Part shown: piece by piece, positions 8,607 through 18,206 of the stretch
Numbering within the stretch: position 1 is the stretch's first letter
Layout: each line of letters begins with the position of its first letter
Origin: Planktothrix rubescens CCAP 1459/22
GTDB lineage: Bacteria > Cyanobacteriota > Cyanobacteriia > Cyanobacteriales > Microcoleaceae
Assembly: GCA_904830895.1 (NCBI GenBank)
Contig: LR882958.1
Location: 1,048,001-1,112,000, forward strand
Direction: 5' to 3'
Length of the DNA stretch: 64,000 nucleotides
Made by a program: the position numbers and the translations under genes
The notes under the pieces: generated by a model
Database searches by the model: none
Told to the model about the DNA's origin: nothing
The model's input: the letters and a program-made list of their open reading frames with translations, nothing else

Positions 8607-8715
8607 GTTTCAATCTCTGATCGGGATCATAGGTGATTTCAACTATTAATTGTTCCAGGAGATGTTTCATCATAGAAAGTTTCAATCCCTGATAGGGATT
8701 ATAGGTGATTTCAAC
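8607..8715. CRISPR. Two-repeat mini CRISPR array with one 35-bp spacer
   Basis: Repeats of 37 bp occupy 8607-8643 and 8679-8715, with a 35-bp spacer at 8644-8678 beginning TATTAATTGTTCCAGGAGAT. The 8679 copy matches the 8151 copy almost exactly. The 8607 copy has three changes clustered in the stem-loop (CTCTGATCGGGATCAT). Length, spacing and the GTTTCAATCCC...TTTCAAC form are typical of cyanobacterial arrays. No cas genes occur in the window. Confidence 0.75.
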
Positions 8716-8737
8716 CAGGTTATCGCCAAAAACTAGA

Positions 8738-10531
8738 TCAATTCATCATCTCAATTCTGGCTCGCAACCCACTGCGGGTTAACTGTTGCAAAAGGTAATT
8801 TGCCCGATATTGATCTCGAAACGCCCCCGCTTGCACCACAGAGCGCCCCTGTACCACCGTTGTAAAGGCTTCAGGGACAACCGACCGCACACGGCGCAGG
8901 TCTGCATCACTGCTACTTTCCACCACCACCCGATACCGTAACCCTAAAGCCATCGGACTCAGAGGGATATTCCCCAAATTCCCACTCGCCACCTCATTTG
9001 GGAGTAAACCTCCCCCCGACCCAATCGGAATATCCGGCCCAGGAACCGCTAAAATCCCGATGGCTGCTACGGAAGTCGGTTGAGCTTGGGGCGGTTGAGT
9101 AATTGCTTGGGGGGTTTGGCGTGGTTGAGTACGGGGGGGAACCGGAACTGAAGCCCGACGACCCAAAATCAAATCAGAAACCACTGGAACTAATAATCCC
9201 AGCACCCGGTCACCGGAACTCTGGGGTCTGGGGGCAGGTTGGGGGGGTAAACGGGAAGACTCCGGGGGGGGAACCGGAATCGGAATGCTGTTAGGGTTAG
9301 CCGGATTGGATTCTGGAAGATAGACCGGAAGGGAAGAAGCCGTATTAATTGGGGTCATGGTGGAGGGATCATTGGCCACCGCCGTTCGAGACACTGGGCT
9401 GCTGGTGGGGTTTGAGAGTTGACGGGCTAGGGGAGATGTCCCGGCCATGGCCGTTTGGTAGGGGGACAGTTGAATTGGCCCAATAATTTTGTTGGCCGCC
9501 AGTTGATTCCCATAGGCCAGGATTTCTTGACCCTTTGTGCCGTTATTGAGATCATAACGACCATTATTGCGAATTACGTTTCCTCCGGGTTCCTGGGTAT
9601 TTCCTAAGTCTGGTAAGGATTCAGCGATCGCAACAACTCCATCCCGTTGATTTCTTTCAATTTGATTATTTCTTAAAATCGGTCGAGCATTGGCTTGAAT
9701 TACAATCCCGTCTTTATTATAAAAAACCCGATTTCCAATCACAAAAGGGGCGGCATTTTGAGAAATATTAATCCCAAATCCGGTATTCTGAAACTCATTA
9801 TTTCTGATTTCTGGGCGAGAATTTCCATAAATTGTAATTCCATTAGCCCCATTTTGAATAAAAGAATTATCTTGAATAATTGGCGCACTAATTCCGACAA
9901 TAGAAATCCCATCATGGCTATTTCCAGTAAACGTATTTTGAGAGACAATTAAAGAACTCGATTCGATCCAAAGTCCATAACCTCGCTCGTTAGGATTAGT
10001 AATTGTGACGCCACTAATTCTGGAGCTATTTGCCCCCAATATTGTAATATTTTGTTGAGCCGAAGTCTTGCTGGTGTAAAAGCCTCCCCCCGTGATGATC
10101 ACATCTTTTCCCTTAGTATTGGGATTCCCCTGAAGGGTGACATTATTATGTAAAATAATCGGGAATTGTTCTCCCGTTTGACTGCTATAGGTTCCCGGCG
10201 CTAAAATAATTGCCGTATTTGAAGGCGCCATACTTACGGCTTTTGTAATTGTTTTGAACGGGGATTGTTGCGTCCCTTGTCCGCCATCATTACCCAGGAT
10301 AGAACTTACATAAATTACCGCAATAGAACGATTATTAGTCGCCGGGGCCGTTTGTTGATTTCTAGGGGGAATGGCTAACCCGCAGAGGGGGTTAAATAGT
10401 CCTAATCCCAAACTGATTAATAAAAATGGCGAAAAAGATCGCAGTACCATTAATGAAAATGGAGAAGTCAATGCGATCGCAGTTCGGGGAAAAGATGAAC
10501 CAAGTTGAGAAATATCAGATAACCTTGTCAT
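8738..10531 (-). CDS. Secreted DUF1565 beta-helix protein with SPOR-like C-terminus
   Basis: A 597-residue exported protein. A hydrophobic segment around residues 22-45 looks like a signal or anchor. The DUF1565 segment follows (SILGNDGGQGTQQSPFKTI), then a right-handed beta-helix with many N-N/G-I-x-I turns (about residues 90-330), a Pro-rich linker (about 390-490) and a C-terminal SPOR-like module containing VVQAGAFRDQYRAN. SPOR domains bind denuded peptidoglycan; beta-helix folds often bind or cleave polysaccharide. The start at 10531 (MTRLSDIS) is preferred because the longer frame begins inside the inverted repeat at 10570-10626. Substrate unknown. Confidence 0.75.
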   Translation of the reverse strand: MTRLSDISQLGSSFPRTAIALTSPFSLMVLRSFSPFLLISLGLGLFNPLCGLAIPPRNQQTAPATNNRSIAVIYVSSILGNDGGQGTQQSPFKTITKAVSMAPSNTAIILAPGTYSSQTGEQFPIILHNNVTLQGNPNTKGKDVIITGGGFYTSKTSAQQNITILGANSSRISGVTITNPNERGYGLWIESSSLIVSQNTFTGNSHDGISIVGISAPIIQDNSFIQNGANGITIYGNSRPEIRNNEFQNTGFGINISQNAAPFVIGNRVFYNKDGIVIQANARPILRNNQIERNQRDGVVAIAESLPDLGNTQEPGGNVIRNNGRYDLNNGTKGQEILAYGNQLAANKIIGPIQLSPYQTAMAGTSPLARQLSNPTSSPVSRTAVANDPSTMTPINTASSLPVYLPESNPANPNSIPIPVPPPESSRLPPQPAPRPQSSGDRVLGLLVPVVSDLILGRRASVPVPPRTQPRQTPQAITQPPQAQPTSVAAIGILAVPGPDIPIGSGGGLLPNEVASGNLGNIPLSPMALGLRYRVVVESSSDADLRRVRSVVPEAFTTVVQGRSVVQAGAFRDQYRANYLLQQLTRSGLRARIEMMN

Positions 10532-10569
10532 TGTTGGGGGGGGGAGATAAAACTGATATTGATTAACCC

Positions 10570-10626
10570 GTTGTTGCGCTTCAGCGCATCTTCTCATAAA
10601 TCATGAATGTGCTGAAGCACTACAAC
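10570..10626. repeat. Inverted repeat with GCTTCAGC arms
   Basis: Arms at 10570-10589 and 10607-10626 pair at 17 of 20 positions (GTTGTTGCGCTTCAGCGCAT against ATGTGCTGAAGCACTACAAC). It lies between the divergent beta-helix and thiE genes and creates a spurious ATG for the former. It could be a foldback repeat or a transcribed hairpin. Confidence 0.55.
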
Positions 10627-10827
10627 AGTGGGCAAAAACTTAAGGAGTCTGACGGACTGAATTTAGTTTAAAATGTCATTTGCGTCAAATCAGCCTCAAT
10701 TTTACCTTAAACTTAACATTTTGGCTGTTAAGAATTTTGAACTTTGTTCACACGCACCCAGCATCAAAATCGAACTGGGGAAATTATACCCCGAATCTCA
10801 CCAAATTACACAACAGAGGAACATTGA

Positions 10828-11898
10828 ATGGATCAACAATACACTCCCCTAGCACAGCCGATTCTTTATCGGATTTTAGATGCTAACCTAGACCGCACCC
10901 GGGAGGGCTTGAGAATTATCGAGGAGTGGTGTCGGTTTGGGTTAAATAGCGGAGAACTCGCGGAAGAATGTAAACATCTGCGCCAAGAAATCGCCCGTTG
11001 GCATACGATGACCTTACGTTCCTATCGTAATACCACTGATGATCCTGGCACAGAATTAACCCATCCCCAAGAAGAACAACGGTCAGGTATTGAACAACTG
11101 TTACAAGCCAATTTCTGTCGGGTACAAGAAGCCTTAAGAGTGCTTGAAGAATACGGGAAATTATATCATCCCGAAATGGGGCGCACCTTTAAACAAATGC
11201 GCTATCAAGTTTATACCTTAGAAAGCCGTTTACTCGCCCATGAACGTCATAAGGTTTTACAAAATTCCTATCTCTATTTAGTTACTTCCCCCGGGGAAAA
11301 ATTATTCGCCATTGTCGAAGCAGCCCTACAAGGAGGATTAACTTTAGTTCAATATCGGGATAAGACTTCTAATGACGAAATTCGATTAAAAACTGCACAG
11401 AAATTATGTCAACTCTGTCATCGCTATGATGCTTTATTCTTAGTTAATGATCGGGTCGATCTTGCCGTCGCCGTTGACGCCGATGGAGTTCATTTAGGCC
11501 AAGACGATATCCCGATTCAATTAGCCCGACAAGTCCTTGGCCCTCAACGATTAATTGGTCGTTCTACCCATAGTCCTGAAGACATGAAACGAGCCATTCA
11601 AGAGGGTGCAGATTATATCGGGGTCGGCCCGGTTTATGAGACTCCTACCAAGGCAGGGAAGGCGGCTGCGGGCTTAGAATATGTTCGTCATGCGGTTAAA
11701 AATTCTACCCTTCCTTGGTTCGCTATTGGTGGAATTGATATGAATAATTTTGATGATGTGATGGCGACCGGGTGCGAACGGGTTGCCGTTGTACGTTCGA
11801 TTATGAACGCTGAACAACCTACTTTAGTCACCCAATATTTTCTATCCCAATTGCATCGCGTTAGAAACCTCCGCACCCACAAAGTTTTACCTAATTAA
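10828..11898 (+). CDS. thiE: Thiamine-phosphate synthase, ThiD2-ThiE fusion type
   Basis: A 356-residue protein. Residues 10-125 match the ThiD2-like N-terminal domain typical of cyanobacterial ThiE (LDANLDRTREGLRIIEEWCR). Residues 140-345 are the ThiE TIM barrel that joins HMP-pyrophosphate to thiazole phosphate. Visible motifs are LVQYRDK, LVNDRVDLA, DGVHLGQDD and GPVYETPTKAG for substrate and pyrophosphate binding, plus AIGGI. AGAGGA precedes the ATG. thiS follows after 13 bp, so the two form an operon. I looked for a TPP riboswitch upstream and saw none. Confidence 0.9.
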   Translation: MDQQYTPLAQPILYRILDANLDRTREGLRIIEEWCRFGLNSGELAEECKHLRQEIARWHTMTLRSYRNTTDDPGTELTHPQEEQRSGIEQLLQANFCRVQEALRVLEEYGKLYHPEMGRTFKQMRYQVYTLESRLLAHERHKVLQNSYLYLVTSPGEKLFAIVEAALQGGLTLVQYRDKTSNDEIRLKTAQKLCQLCHRYDALFLVNDRVDLAVAVDADGVHLGQDDIPIQLARQVLGPQRLIGRSTHSPEDMKRAIQEGADYIGVGPVYETPTKAGKAAAGLEYVRHAVKNSTLPWFAIGGIDMNNFDDVMATGCERVAVVRSIMNAEQPTLVTQYFLSQLHRVRNLRTHKVLPN

Positions 11899-11911
11899 CC
11901 GAAAATTAAGC

Positions 11912-12124
11912 ATGAAAGAAACAATGACGGTTAAAGTTAATGGGGAATTAAAAACCTGTTCTTCGGGGTTAAAACTTCCCCAGTTTTTACAAGAACAAGG
12001 TTTAAATTCTCGTTTAATTGCCATAGAATATAATGGTGAAATTCTCCATCACCAATTTTGGGAAACTACCGAAATCCAACCTGGGGATATCTTAGAAATA
12101 GTAACTATTGTTGGCGGGGGATAA
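11912..12124 (+). CDS. thiS: Sulfur carrier protein ThiS
   Basis: This is a 70-residue beta-grasp protein ending in Gly-Gly-Gly. The C-terminal glycine is adenylated and thiocarboxylated to donate sulfur to the thiazole ring. The segment PGDILEIVTIVGGG is typical. A second Met at 11924 (MTVKVNGE) is an equally plausible start. It is co-transcribed with thiE. Confidence 0.9.
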   Translation: MKETMTVKVNGELKTCSSGLKLPQFLQEQGLNSRLIAIEYNGEILHHQFWETTEIQPGDILEIVTIVGGG

Positions 12125-12163
12125 TTTACTATTACCCATTACCTATTACCCATTCCCCATTCC

Positions 12164-13006
12164 CTACTTGTAAGGTTTTATTCTTAATAATCCTTGGGTG
12201 GGACTGAATAAAAATACTAGGATAAATAGACTCGATGTTACTAACACAATGGCTGGGCCGGAAGGGAGGTTATAAAAGTAACTGAGGTACATTCCGCTAA
12301 TACTGGAAATTACCCCAATTATTACTCCTAATATCATGACTAAATGCAGACGTTCTACTAATAAATAAGCTGTGGCTGCGGGAGTAATTAATAGGGATAA
12401 TACTAGGATAACACCGACGGCTTTTAAACTGGCAACAATGGTTAAGGCAATTAATCCCATTAATCCTAAATTGAGCAGATTAACGGGTAAACCTGTGGCT
12501 TCTGCACCCAGGGGATCGAAGGTATAAAACAGTAGTTCTTTATAGATTAAGGTGACTACTGTTAGGATAATCATAGCAATAATAAATGTATCCCTAACAT
12601 CCTCTCCTGTTACTCCGAGAATATTACCAAATAGAAAATGATTTAAGTCAATTTTATTGTCTTTTTGAACTAAAGTAATTAAGGTTATTCCTAAAGCAAA
12701 GAAGGCAGAAAATACTATTCCCATCGCGGCATCTTCTTTAATTCGGGAATAGGTTCTAATAATATTCATGCAAATTGTACTTATAATCCCAGCAATAAAA
12801 GCCCCGATAAAGATATTAGCATTGAGGATAAATGCGATCGCTAAACCGGGTAAGACCGAATGACTAATGGCATCTCCTAATAATGCCAGTCGTTGCACCA
12901 TTAAATAGCTACCGACAACGGCACAAATAATACCAACTAAAATCGCTACGGTTAGCGATCGCTGCATAAAACTATACTGCAAAGGTTCAATAAAAAGATT
13001 AATCAT
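12164..13006 (-). CDS. ZnuB/MntB-type metal ABC transporter permease
   Basis: A 280-residue membrane protein of the ABC-3 family, with about eight membrane segments. The conserved loop is GDAISHSVLPGLAIAF and the C-terminal region contains VGVILVLSLLITPAATAYL. It would carry zinc, manganese or iron with an ATPase and a periplasmic binding protein, but neither is adjacent in the window. I chose the Met at 13006. The longer open frame to 13105 reads into a repeat (13059-13210), and its extra 33 residues do not look like family sequence. Confidence 0.8.
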   Translation of the reverse strand: MINLFIEPLQYSFMQRSLTVAILVGIICAVVGSYLMVQRLALLGDAISHSVLPGLAIAFILNANIFIGAFIAGIISTICMNIIRTYSRIKEDAAMGIVFSAFFALGITLITLVQKDNKIDLNHFLFGNILGVTGEDVRDTFIIAMIILTVVTLIYKELLFYTFDPLGAEATGLPVNLLNLGLMGLIALTIVASLKAVGVILVLSLLITPAATAYLLVERLHLVMILGVIIGVISSISGMYLSYFYNLPSGPAIVLVTSSLFILVFLFSPTQGLLRIKPYK

Positions 13007-13058
13007 CTGATTTAAACTCACAAAAGAAATTAGATTATTTTTATATCCTCCATGATCT

Positions 13059-13210
13059 AGGGCTGTTTCATTTTTGATCACAAACTTGTGTGACCTCTCC
13101 CCCAACCCCTCTCCTAAAAGGAGAGGGGAGAATAATTCTTCTCCCCCTTCCCTGCGAGGGAAGGGGGTCGGGGGGTTAGGTCTTAAACGAAGGAAAAATG
13201 AAACAGCCCT
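13059..13210. mobile_element. ISAs1-related MITE (152 bp)
   Basis: Perfect 17-bp terminal inverted repeats (AGGGCTGTTTCATTTTT and its complement) lie at 13059-13075 and 13194-13210. The first 12 bases match the ends of the ISAs1-type element at 23218-24139. The interior is itself a foldback of CCTCTCCCC/GGGGAG runs, with no gene. I see no clear target duplication. It is probably a non-autonomous element once mobilised by an ISAs1 transposase. Confidence 0.7.
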
Positions 13211-13233
13211 GCTATAATCAAGGGGGAATCATA

Positions 13234-15072
13234 TTAAGCAACAGGAGCGCGTTCAGGAACAATAAAGGTTCGCTCCCCTGATAATTCAAAGACTTCATGA
13301 ACCGCTTTTAAGGCTTCTATGCCTTGGTCTTCATCCACTAAACAACTGACTTTAATTTCAGAAGTAGCAATCATAGAAATATTAATATTTTTATTAGCTA
13401 AAGCCTCAAACATTTTAGCAGCCACCCCCGGATGATTTAACATTCCTGAACCCACCACACTCAGTTTAGCAATGGATTTATTCACAACAATTTCACCACA
13501 GCCTAATTCAGATACGGCTTGTTCTAAAATTTGTTGAGATTCATCGGCGTCTCCCTGGGCAACGGTAAAGGCAATATCTCTAGTTAAAATCCCATTAATT
13601 TGATGACAGCGTTGGGATTGAATAATCATATCCACACTAATATTATGGTTGGCTAAAAGGGAGAATATTCTTGCCGCCATTCCCGGACGGTCGGGAATAT
13701 AACGAACGGCTAAACGGGCTTGTTTAACATCTAATGCCACCCCACGCACGGGGGGTAAAGATTGATCAAGTTGGGTTTTTTCTAGTGTAGAATTACCGGA
13801 TTTTTTTTCGGAAATATTCACCTCACAGGATTGACATAAAGCTGCCACAGCCCGTTCACAATCTTGGGCAGCAATCACGCAACTCACCTTAACTTCTGAA
13901 GTCGAAATCATCTGAATATTAATTCCGGCTTCGGCGAGGGTATTAAACATTTGAGAGGCAACTTTCGGGCGACCAATCATTCCCGCCCCCACAATACTAA
14001 CCTTAGCAATGGGACTATCATCGACCGTGACTTCTGCATTACCAATATCGGAACTATTGGGTTTTCCTAAAGCGGGTAATAAGGCATCAGCAACGGCGAT
14101 CGCTTTAGTAAAATATTTCTGTTCTACAGTAAAAGTAATATCATTAATATTGCCTTCGTGAATTGATTGAATAATCAAATCAACATCTAAATTCTGTAAG
14201 GCAATTCCGCCGAATAATTTAGCCGCAATTCCAGGGCGATCTGGTATTCTTAATAAAGAAACCGATGCCTGATCCGTATCAAATTCGACTCCATCGACCG
14301 GACGAGCTAATTCTAATCCTTCTAGGGGTCGAGGCTGGGATTTTGGAGGAATAACTTTTGTTCCTGGGTCATCTGTCCAACTGGAACGAACTACTAAAGA
14401 AACCCCATAATTTCGGGCTATTTCTACGGCGCGAGGATGCAAAACTTTTGCCCCCAAACTGGCAAGTTCTAACATCTCATCACAGGTAATTTCTGTCATC
14501 AATTGAGCATTAGGAATTAAGCGGGGATCGGTGGTTAAAATCCCTGGAACATCTGTATAAATTTCACATAAATCCGCTTTTAAAGCCGCCGCTAAAGCCA
14601 CCGCCGAGGTATCAGAACCGCCCCTTCCTAGGGTAGTAATTTCTAAATAATCTTGACTACTAACCCCTTGAAATCCGGCGACAACTACCACTTGTCCTTG
14701 ATTTAAGTGACGTTCTATCCGTTCAGTTTCAATATTTAAAATTCGGGCGCGAGTGTGTTCGGCTTCGGTGACAATTCCCACTTGAGCGCCTGTTAAAGAA
14801 ATTGCAGGTTGTCCTAATTCCTGCAATGCCATACTGAATAAAGCAATACTGACTTGTTCTCCGGTTGAGAGTAACATATCCATCTCTCGACGGTTAGGAA
14901 TCGGAGAAATTTGTTGAGCTAAACTAACTAATTGATCAGTGGTTTTTCCCATAGCAGAAAGAACGACAACCACTTGATGATCTTGGGCTGTTTTTAACAC
15001 CCTTTGAGCAACAGATTGAATGCGTTCAACGGAACCCACAGAACTACCACCGTATTTTTGAATAATTAGCAT
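13234..15072 (-). CDS. lysC: Aspartate kinase with four ACT domains
   Basis: A 612-residue enzyme that phosphorylates aspartate, the first step to lysine, threonine and methionine. The catalytic amino-acid-kinase domain spans about 1-240, with KYGGSSVG at 6-13, a [14 protein letters not shown] segment, and YTDVPGI. Four ACT domains follow (about 260-330, 345-415, 440-515 and 525-595), each with the [12 protein letters not shown] or NISMI/NIQMIS pattern. Doubling of the regulatory ACT pair is characteristic of cyanobacterial aspartate kinases and implies feedback control by amino acids. It is a single gene with no close partner. Confidence 0.9.
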   Translation of the reverse strand: MLIIQKYGGSSVGSVERIQSVAQRVLKTAQDHQVVVVLSAMGKTTDQLVSLAQQISPIPNRREMDMLLSTGEQVSIALFSMALQELGQPAISLTGAQVGIVTEAEHTRARILNIETERIERHLNQGQVVVVAGFQGVSSQDYLEITTLGRGGSDTSAVALAAALKADLCEIYTDVPGILTTDPRLIPNAQLMTEITCDEMLELASLGAKVLHPRAVEIARNYGVSLVVRSSWTDDPGTKVIPPKSQPRPLEGLELARPVDGVEFDTDQASVSLLRIPDRPGIAAKLFGGIALQNLDVDLIIQSIHEGNINDITFTVEQKYFTKAIAVADALLPALGKPNSSDIGNAEVTVDDSPIAKVSIVGAGMIGRPKVASQMFNTLAEAGINIQMISTSEVKVSCVIAAQDCERAVAALCQSCEVNISEKKSGNSTLEKTQLDQSLPPVRGVALDVKQARLAVRYIPDRPGMAARIFSLLANHNISVDMIIQSQRCHQINGILTRDIAFTVAQGDADESQQILEQAVSELGCGEIVVNKSIAKLSVVGSGMLNHPGVAAKMFEALANKNINISMIATSEIKVSCLVDEDQGIEALKAVHEVFELSGERTFIVPERAPVA

Positions 15073-15388
15073 ATTAACTTCAGAGTTAGCAATTGGGATT
15101 TGACAATTAAACTAATTTAAGATTAGGCTGAATCAACCTATTGTATTCTACAGGAAAATAGGAGAAAATCATCCTCAAGTTTTGAAAAATATTTTAGGGA
15201 ATGTTGACATAAAGGAGATGGAAGTTGGGATTTGGGATGTTAATATCATAGCACAGAGAAAGGGAAACCCCGATCTTTTCATGATCTAAGTTGCCAAATG
15301 TTGATATTTTTTATATAATTCATCTACTCTGACTGAGGTTTTTCTGTTTTAGTATTTTAGAGGCAACATTATTAATTTTGAATACCCA
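15073..15388. other. Intergenic region, nothing recognised
   Basis: This 316-bp AT-rich stretch separates divergent lysC and histidine-kinase genes and must contain both promoters. A TTGACA occurs at 15203 but no matching -10 box follows at normal spacing. No repeat, RNA gene or small coding frame stands out. Confidence 0.5.
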
Positions 15389-18157
15389 ATGTTTCAAAAA
15401 CTTCCCCTTCGCTTTATTTTAATTGTTCCATTTGTCTTACAAATTTTTGCTGCGGTTAGTTTGACGGGATATTTGTCTCTAAGAAATGGTCAAAAAGCGG
15501 TAAATAATTTAGCAAGCAAGTTACAGAATGAAGTCAGTAGTCGCATTTATCAACACTTAAATAGTTATCTTTCTATTGCACCACAACTAAATCAAATCAA
15601 TGCTAATGCGATCGAAACAGGAATCCTTGATCCCGATAATTTAACTCAACTCGTACAGTTTTTTTGGAAACAGCGAGTTACTTTTGATATTGGTTATGTA
15701 TTATTAGGAACACCGACGGGAATTTTTTCTAGTGTTGGTAATTATTTTGGAGATCAAAGAATTACCTTCGATACTACTGACCTCCAAAATTATGGCAATT
15801 CTTTGATGCACACTTTTGAAATCAATACTCAGGGAAAACCATCAAAACTCATCTTAAAAAGCCAGAAAGATCATTTTTTTAAAAAAGAAGGATGGTATGC
15901 CGCCGGAGCCCAATTAGAAAAACCCACCTGGAGTAAAGTTTATAACTGGGAAGTTGAACCCTTTCCCCTTTGTATTGCGGCTAGTCATCCCTTATTTGAT
16001 GATAATAAAAAATTAACTGGCGTCTTGGGTGTAGAAATGCGCTTATCCCAAGTGAGTAATTTTTTAGAACAATTGAAAGTTAGTCCTTCCGGTCAAACCT
16101 TTATTATAGAACGGAATGGATTACTAATTGCTAGTTCTGGTGATCAAAAACCTTTTATAATTAAACCTGGACAAAAACCGCAAAGATTAAAAGCCATAGA
16201 TAGTCAACAACCTTTAATTAAAGCCACAGCAAATTATTTAGAATCACAGATTAAAGATTTTCAAACTATTGAAACAACTCAAAACCTCAAATTTTCTTGG
16301 GAGCATGATAAACAATTTGTGAAAATTACCCCTTGGCGAGATCCATTAGGGTTAGATTGGTTAGTGATTGTGGTGGTTCCACAATCGGATTTTATGGCAG
16401 AAATTGATAGGAATACTCAAACTACAATTTTACTTTGTTTGGGAGCATTAATATTAGCAACTATATCGGGAATTTATACCACTCGTCGAATTACTCAACC
16501 GATTTTACACTTGAGTGCTGCATCAAAAAATATTGCCAAAGAAGCTGAACAAGGGTTTAGAGGTGACTTAGTTAAACCTCGAGTAGAAGAACCCACAATT
16601 AAAGAATTAGGAATTTTAGCCCATGCTTTTAATCAAATGATTCAACAGTTACAAGATGCTTTTGTTAGCTTAGAACAGGCAAATAAAGCCTTAGAAAAAC
16701 GGGTAGAAGAACGGACAATTGAACTTAAAACCGCCAAGGAAAAAGCGGATGCAGCTAATCAAGCAAAAAGTGAATTTTTAGCTAATATGAGCCATGAGTT
16801 ACGCACTCCCTTAAATGGAATTTTGGGTTATGCTCAAATTTTACAACAATTAGAGCCTCTGACGGCTAAAGGACAGAAAGGGGTAGAAGTTATTCAACAA
16901 TGTGGGTATCATTTATTAACCCTAATTAATGATGTTTTAGATCTATCCAAAATTGAAGCTCGCAAAATGGAACTTTACCCCTCGGATTTTCATTTTCCGG
17001 CATTTTTAGAAGGGGTAGTCGAAATGTGTAATATCAAAGCTGAACAGAAAAAAATTAAGTTTAATTATCGACCTCAAGAGGGTCTTCCAATTGGAATTAA
17101 AGCCGATGAAAAACGTCTGAGACAAGTATTAATTAATTTATTGGGAAATGCAATTAAATTTACGGATCAAGGCAGTGTGACCTTTTCAATTCAAGCTATA
17201 TTTATCCCAAAATCTTCTATATGTCGCCTAAATTTTCAAATTAAAGATACTGGAATCGGGATGAGTTCAGAACAATTATCCCGAATTTTTATGCCATTTG
17301 AACAAGTAGGAGAAATAAAAAGAAACACGGAAGGAACAGGTTTAGGATTAGCGATTAGTCAACAAATTGTTTCCTTAATGGGAAGCCAACTTCAGGTACA
17401 AAGTCAAGAAGGAGAAGGGAGTATTTTCTGGTTTGATGTGGAATTATCAGAAGCCAAAGAATGGGCAAATACCTCTCGTAATATTCAAAAAGGAAACGTT
17501 ACCGGATATCAAGGAGAACAAAAAACTATTCTAATTACTGATGATAATTTGGCAAATCGTTCTGTGATTATAAATTTATTAGAACCGATTGGATTTAAAG
17601 TTATAGAAGCCAATAATGGTCAGGAAGGATTGCAGCAAGCGATCGCAATTCTCCCCGATTTAATTATTACTGATTTAGTCATGCCTGTGATGGATGGATT
17701 TAAGTTTATTAATCTGTTGCGCCAATCGCCAAAACTAAAAGATATTATGGTGATTGCTTCCTCTGCTAGTGTATTTGATAGCGATCAACACCGCAGTTTA
17801 AATGCCGGAGCGGATGGGTTTTTACCTAAACCAATTTCAGCCGATTTATTACTGGATTTATTGCAAGTTCATCTAAAATTAGAGTGGATTTATATTTCCT
17901 CTGACCCTCTCGTTAAAAATCTGAATCAATCCGTAGATACTCAACCAGAAAATCCGAAAATTCCGGTTGAAATCCTATCCAGATTATATGAATTAGCTCA
18001 AGAAGGGGATGTAGATGGTATACTAGCGGAGGTAGCTCTGATTGAAACGAGTCATCCAGTTTATTCTGCCTTTACTCAACAAGTAATCCAACTTACAGAA
18101 AACTTTCAACTCAAAAAGCTGCGAGAGTTGTTGAGTCAAACCCTCAGCCAATCTTAA
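15389..18157 (+). CDS. Hybrid sensor histidine kinase (extracytoplasmic sensor, HAMP, HK, REC)
   Basis: A 922-residue membrane kinase. Its order is N-terminal membrane helix (about 7-28); periplasmic double-Cache-like sensor (about 30-345, with [16 protein letters not shown]); second membrane helix (about 352-370); HAMP (about 370-425); coiled coil; HisKA with His469 in [12 protein letters not shown]; HATPase with [10 protein letters not shown] and GTGLGLAI; and a receiver domain with phospho-acceptor Asp762 in [11 protein letters not shown] short helical tail follows. The next gene, another kinase with an N-terminal receiver, starts 49 bp downstream, so a phosphorelay between the two is likely. 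The ligand is unknown. Confidence 0.85.
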   Translation: MFQKLPLRFILIVPFVLQIFAAVSLTGYLSLRNGQKAVNNLASKLQNEVSSRIYQHLNSYLSIAPQLNQINANAIETGILDPDNLTQLVQFFWKQRVTFDIGYVLLGTPTGIFSSVGNYFGDQRITFDTTDLQNYGNSLMHTFEINTQGKPSKLILKSQKDHFFKKEGWYAAGAQLEKPTWSKVYNWEVEPFPLCIAASHPLFDDNKKLTGVLGVEMRLSQVSNFLEQLKVSPSGQTFIIERNGLLIASSGDQKPFIIKPGQKPQRLKAIDSQQPLIKATANYLESQIKDFQTIETTQNLKFSWEHDKQFVKITPWRDPLGLDWLVIVVVPQSDFMAEIDRNTQTTILLCLGALILATISGIYTTRRITQPILHLSAASKNIAKEAEQGFRGDLVKPRVEEPTIKELGILAHAFNQMIQQLQDAFVSLEQANKALEKRVEERTIELKTAKEKADAANQAKSEFLANMSHELRTPLNGILGYAQILQQLEPLTAKGQKGVEVIQQCGYHLLTLINDVLDLSKIEARKMELYPSDFHFPAFLEGVVEMCNIKAEQKKIKFNYRPQEGLPIGIKADEKRLRQVLINLLGNAIKFTDQGSVTFSIQAIFIPKSSICRLNFQIKDTGIGMSSEQLSRIFMPFEQVGEIKRNTEGTGLGLAISQQIVSLMGSQLQVQSQEGEGSIFWFDVELSEAKEWANTSRNIQKGNVTGYQGEQKTILITDDNLANRSVIINLLEPIGFKVIEANNGQEGLQQAIAILPDLIITDLVMPVMDGFKFINLLRQSPKLKDIMVIASSASVFDSDQHRSLNAGADGFLPKPISADLLLDLLQVHLKLEWIYISSDPLVKNLNQSVDTQPENPKIPVEILSRLYELAQEGDVDGILAEVALIETSHPVYSAFTQQVIQLTENFQLKKLRELLSQTLSQS

Positions 18158-18206
18158 ACCCTGGATATTTCTCATACAATTCAAATAAAATTCCCAACTT
18201 TTATCT

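Noticed and set aside
9695-9952. Plus-strand frame inside the beta-helix gene
   Set aside because: It mirrors the Asn/Ile-rich repeats of the real minus-strand gene and has no family resemblance.
10532-10597. N-terminal extension of the beta-helix protein
   Set aside because: The extra 22 residues are translated from an inverted repeat; the signal-like segment follows the later Met.
10627-10827. TPP riboswitch upstream of thiE
   Set aside because: I looked for the conserved CTGAGA and ACC-type thi-box elements and found none.
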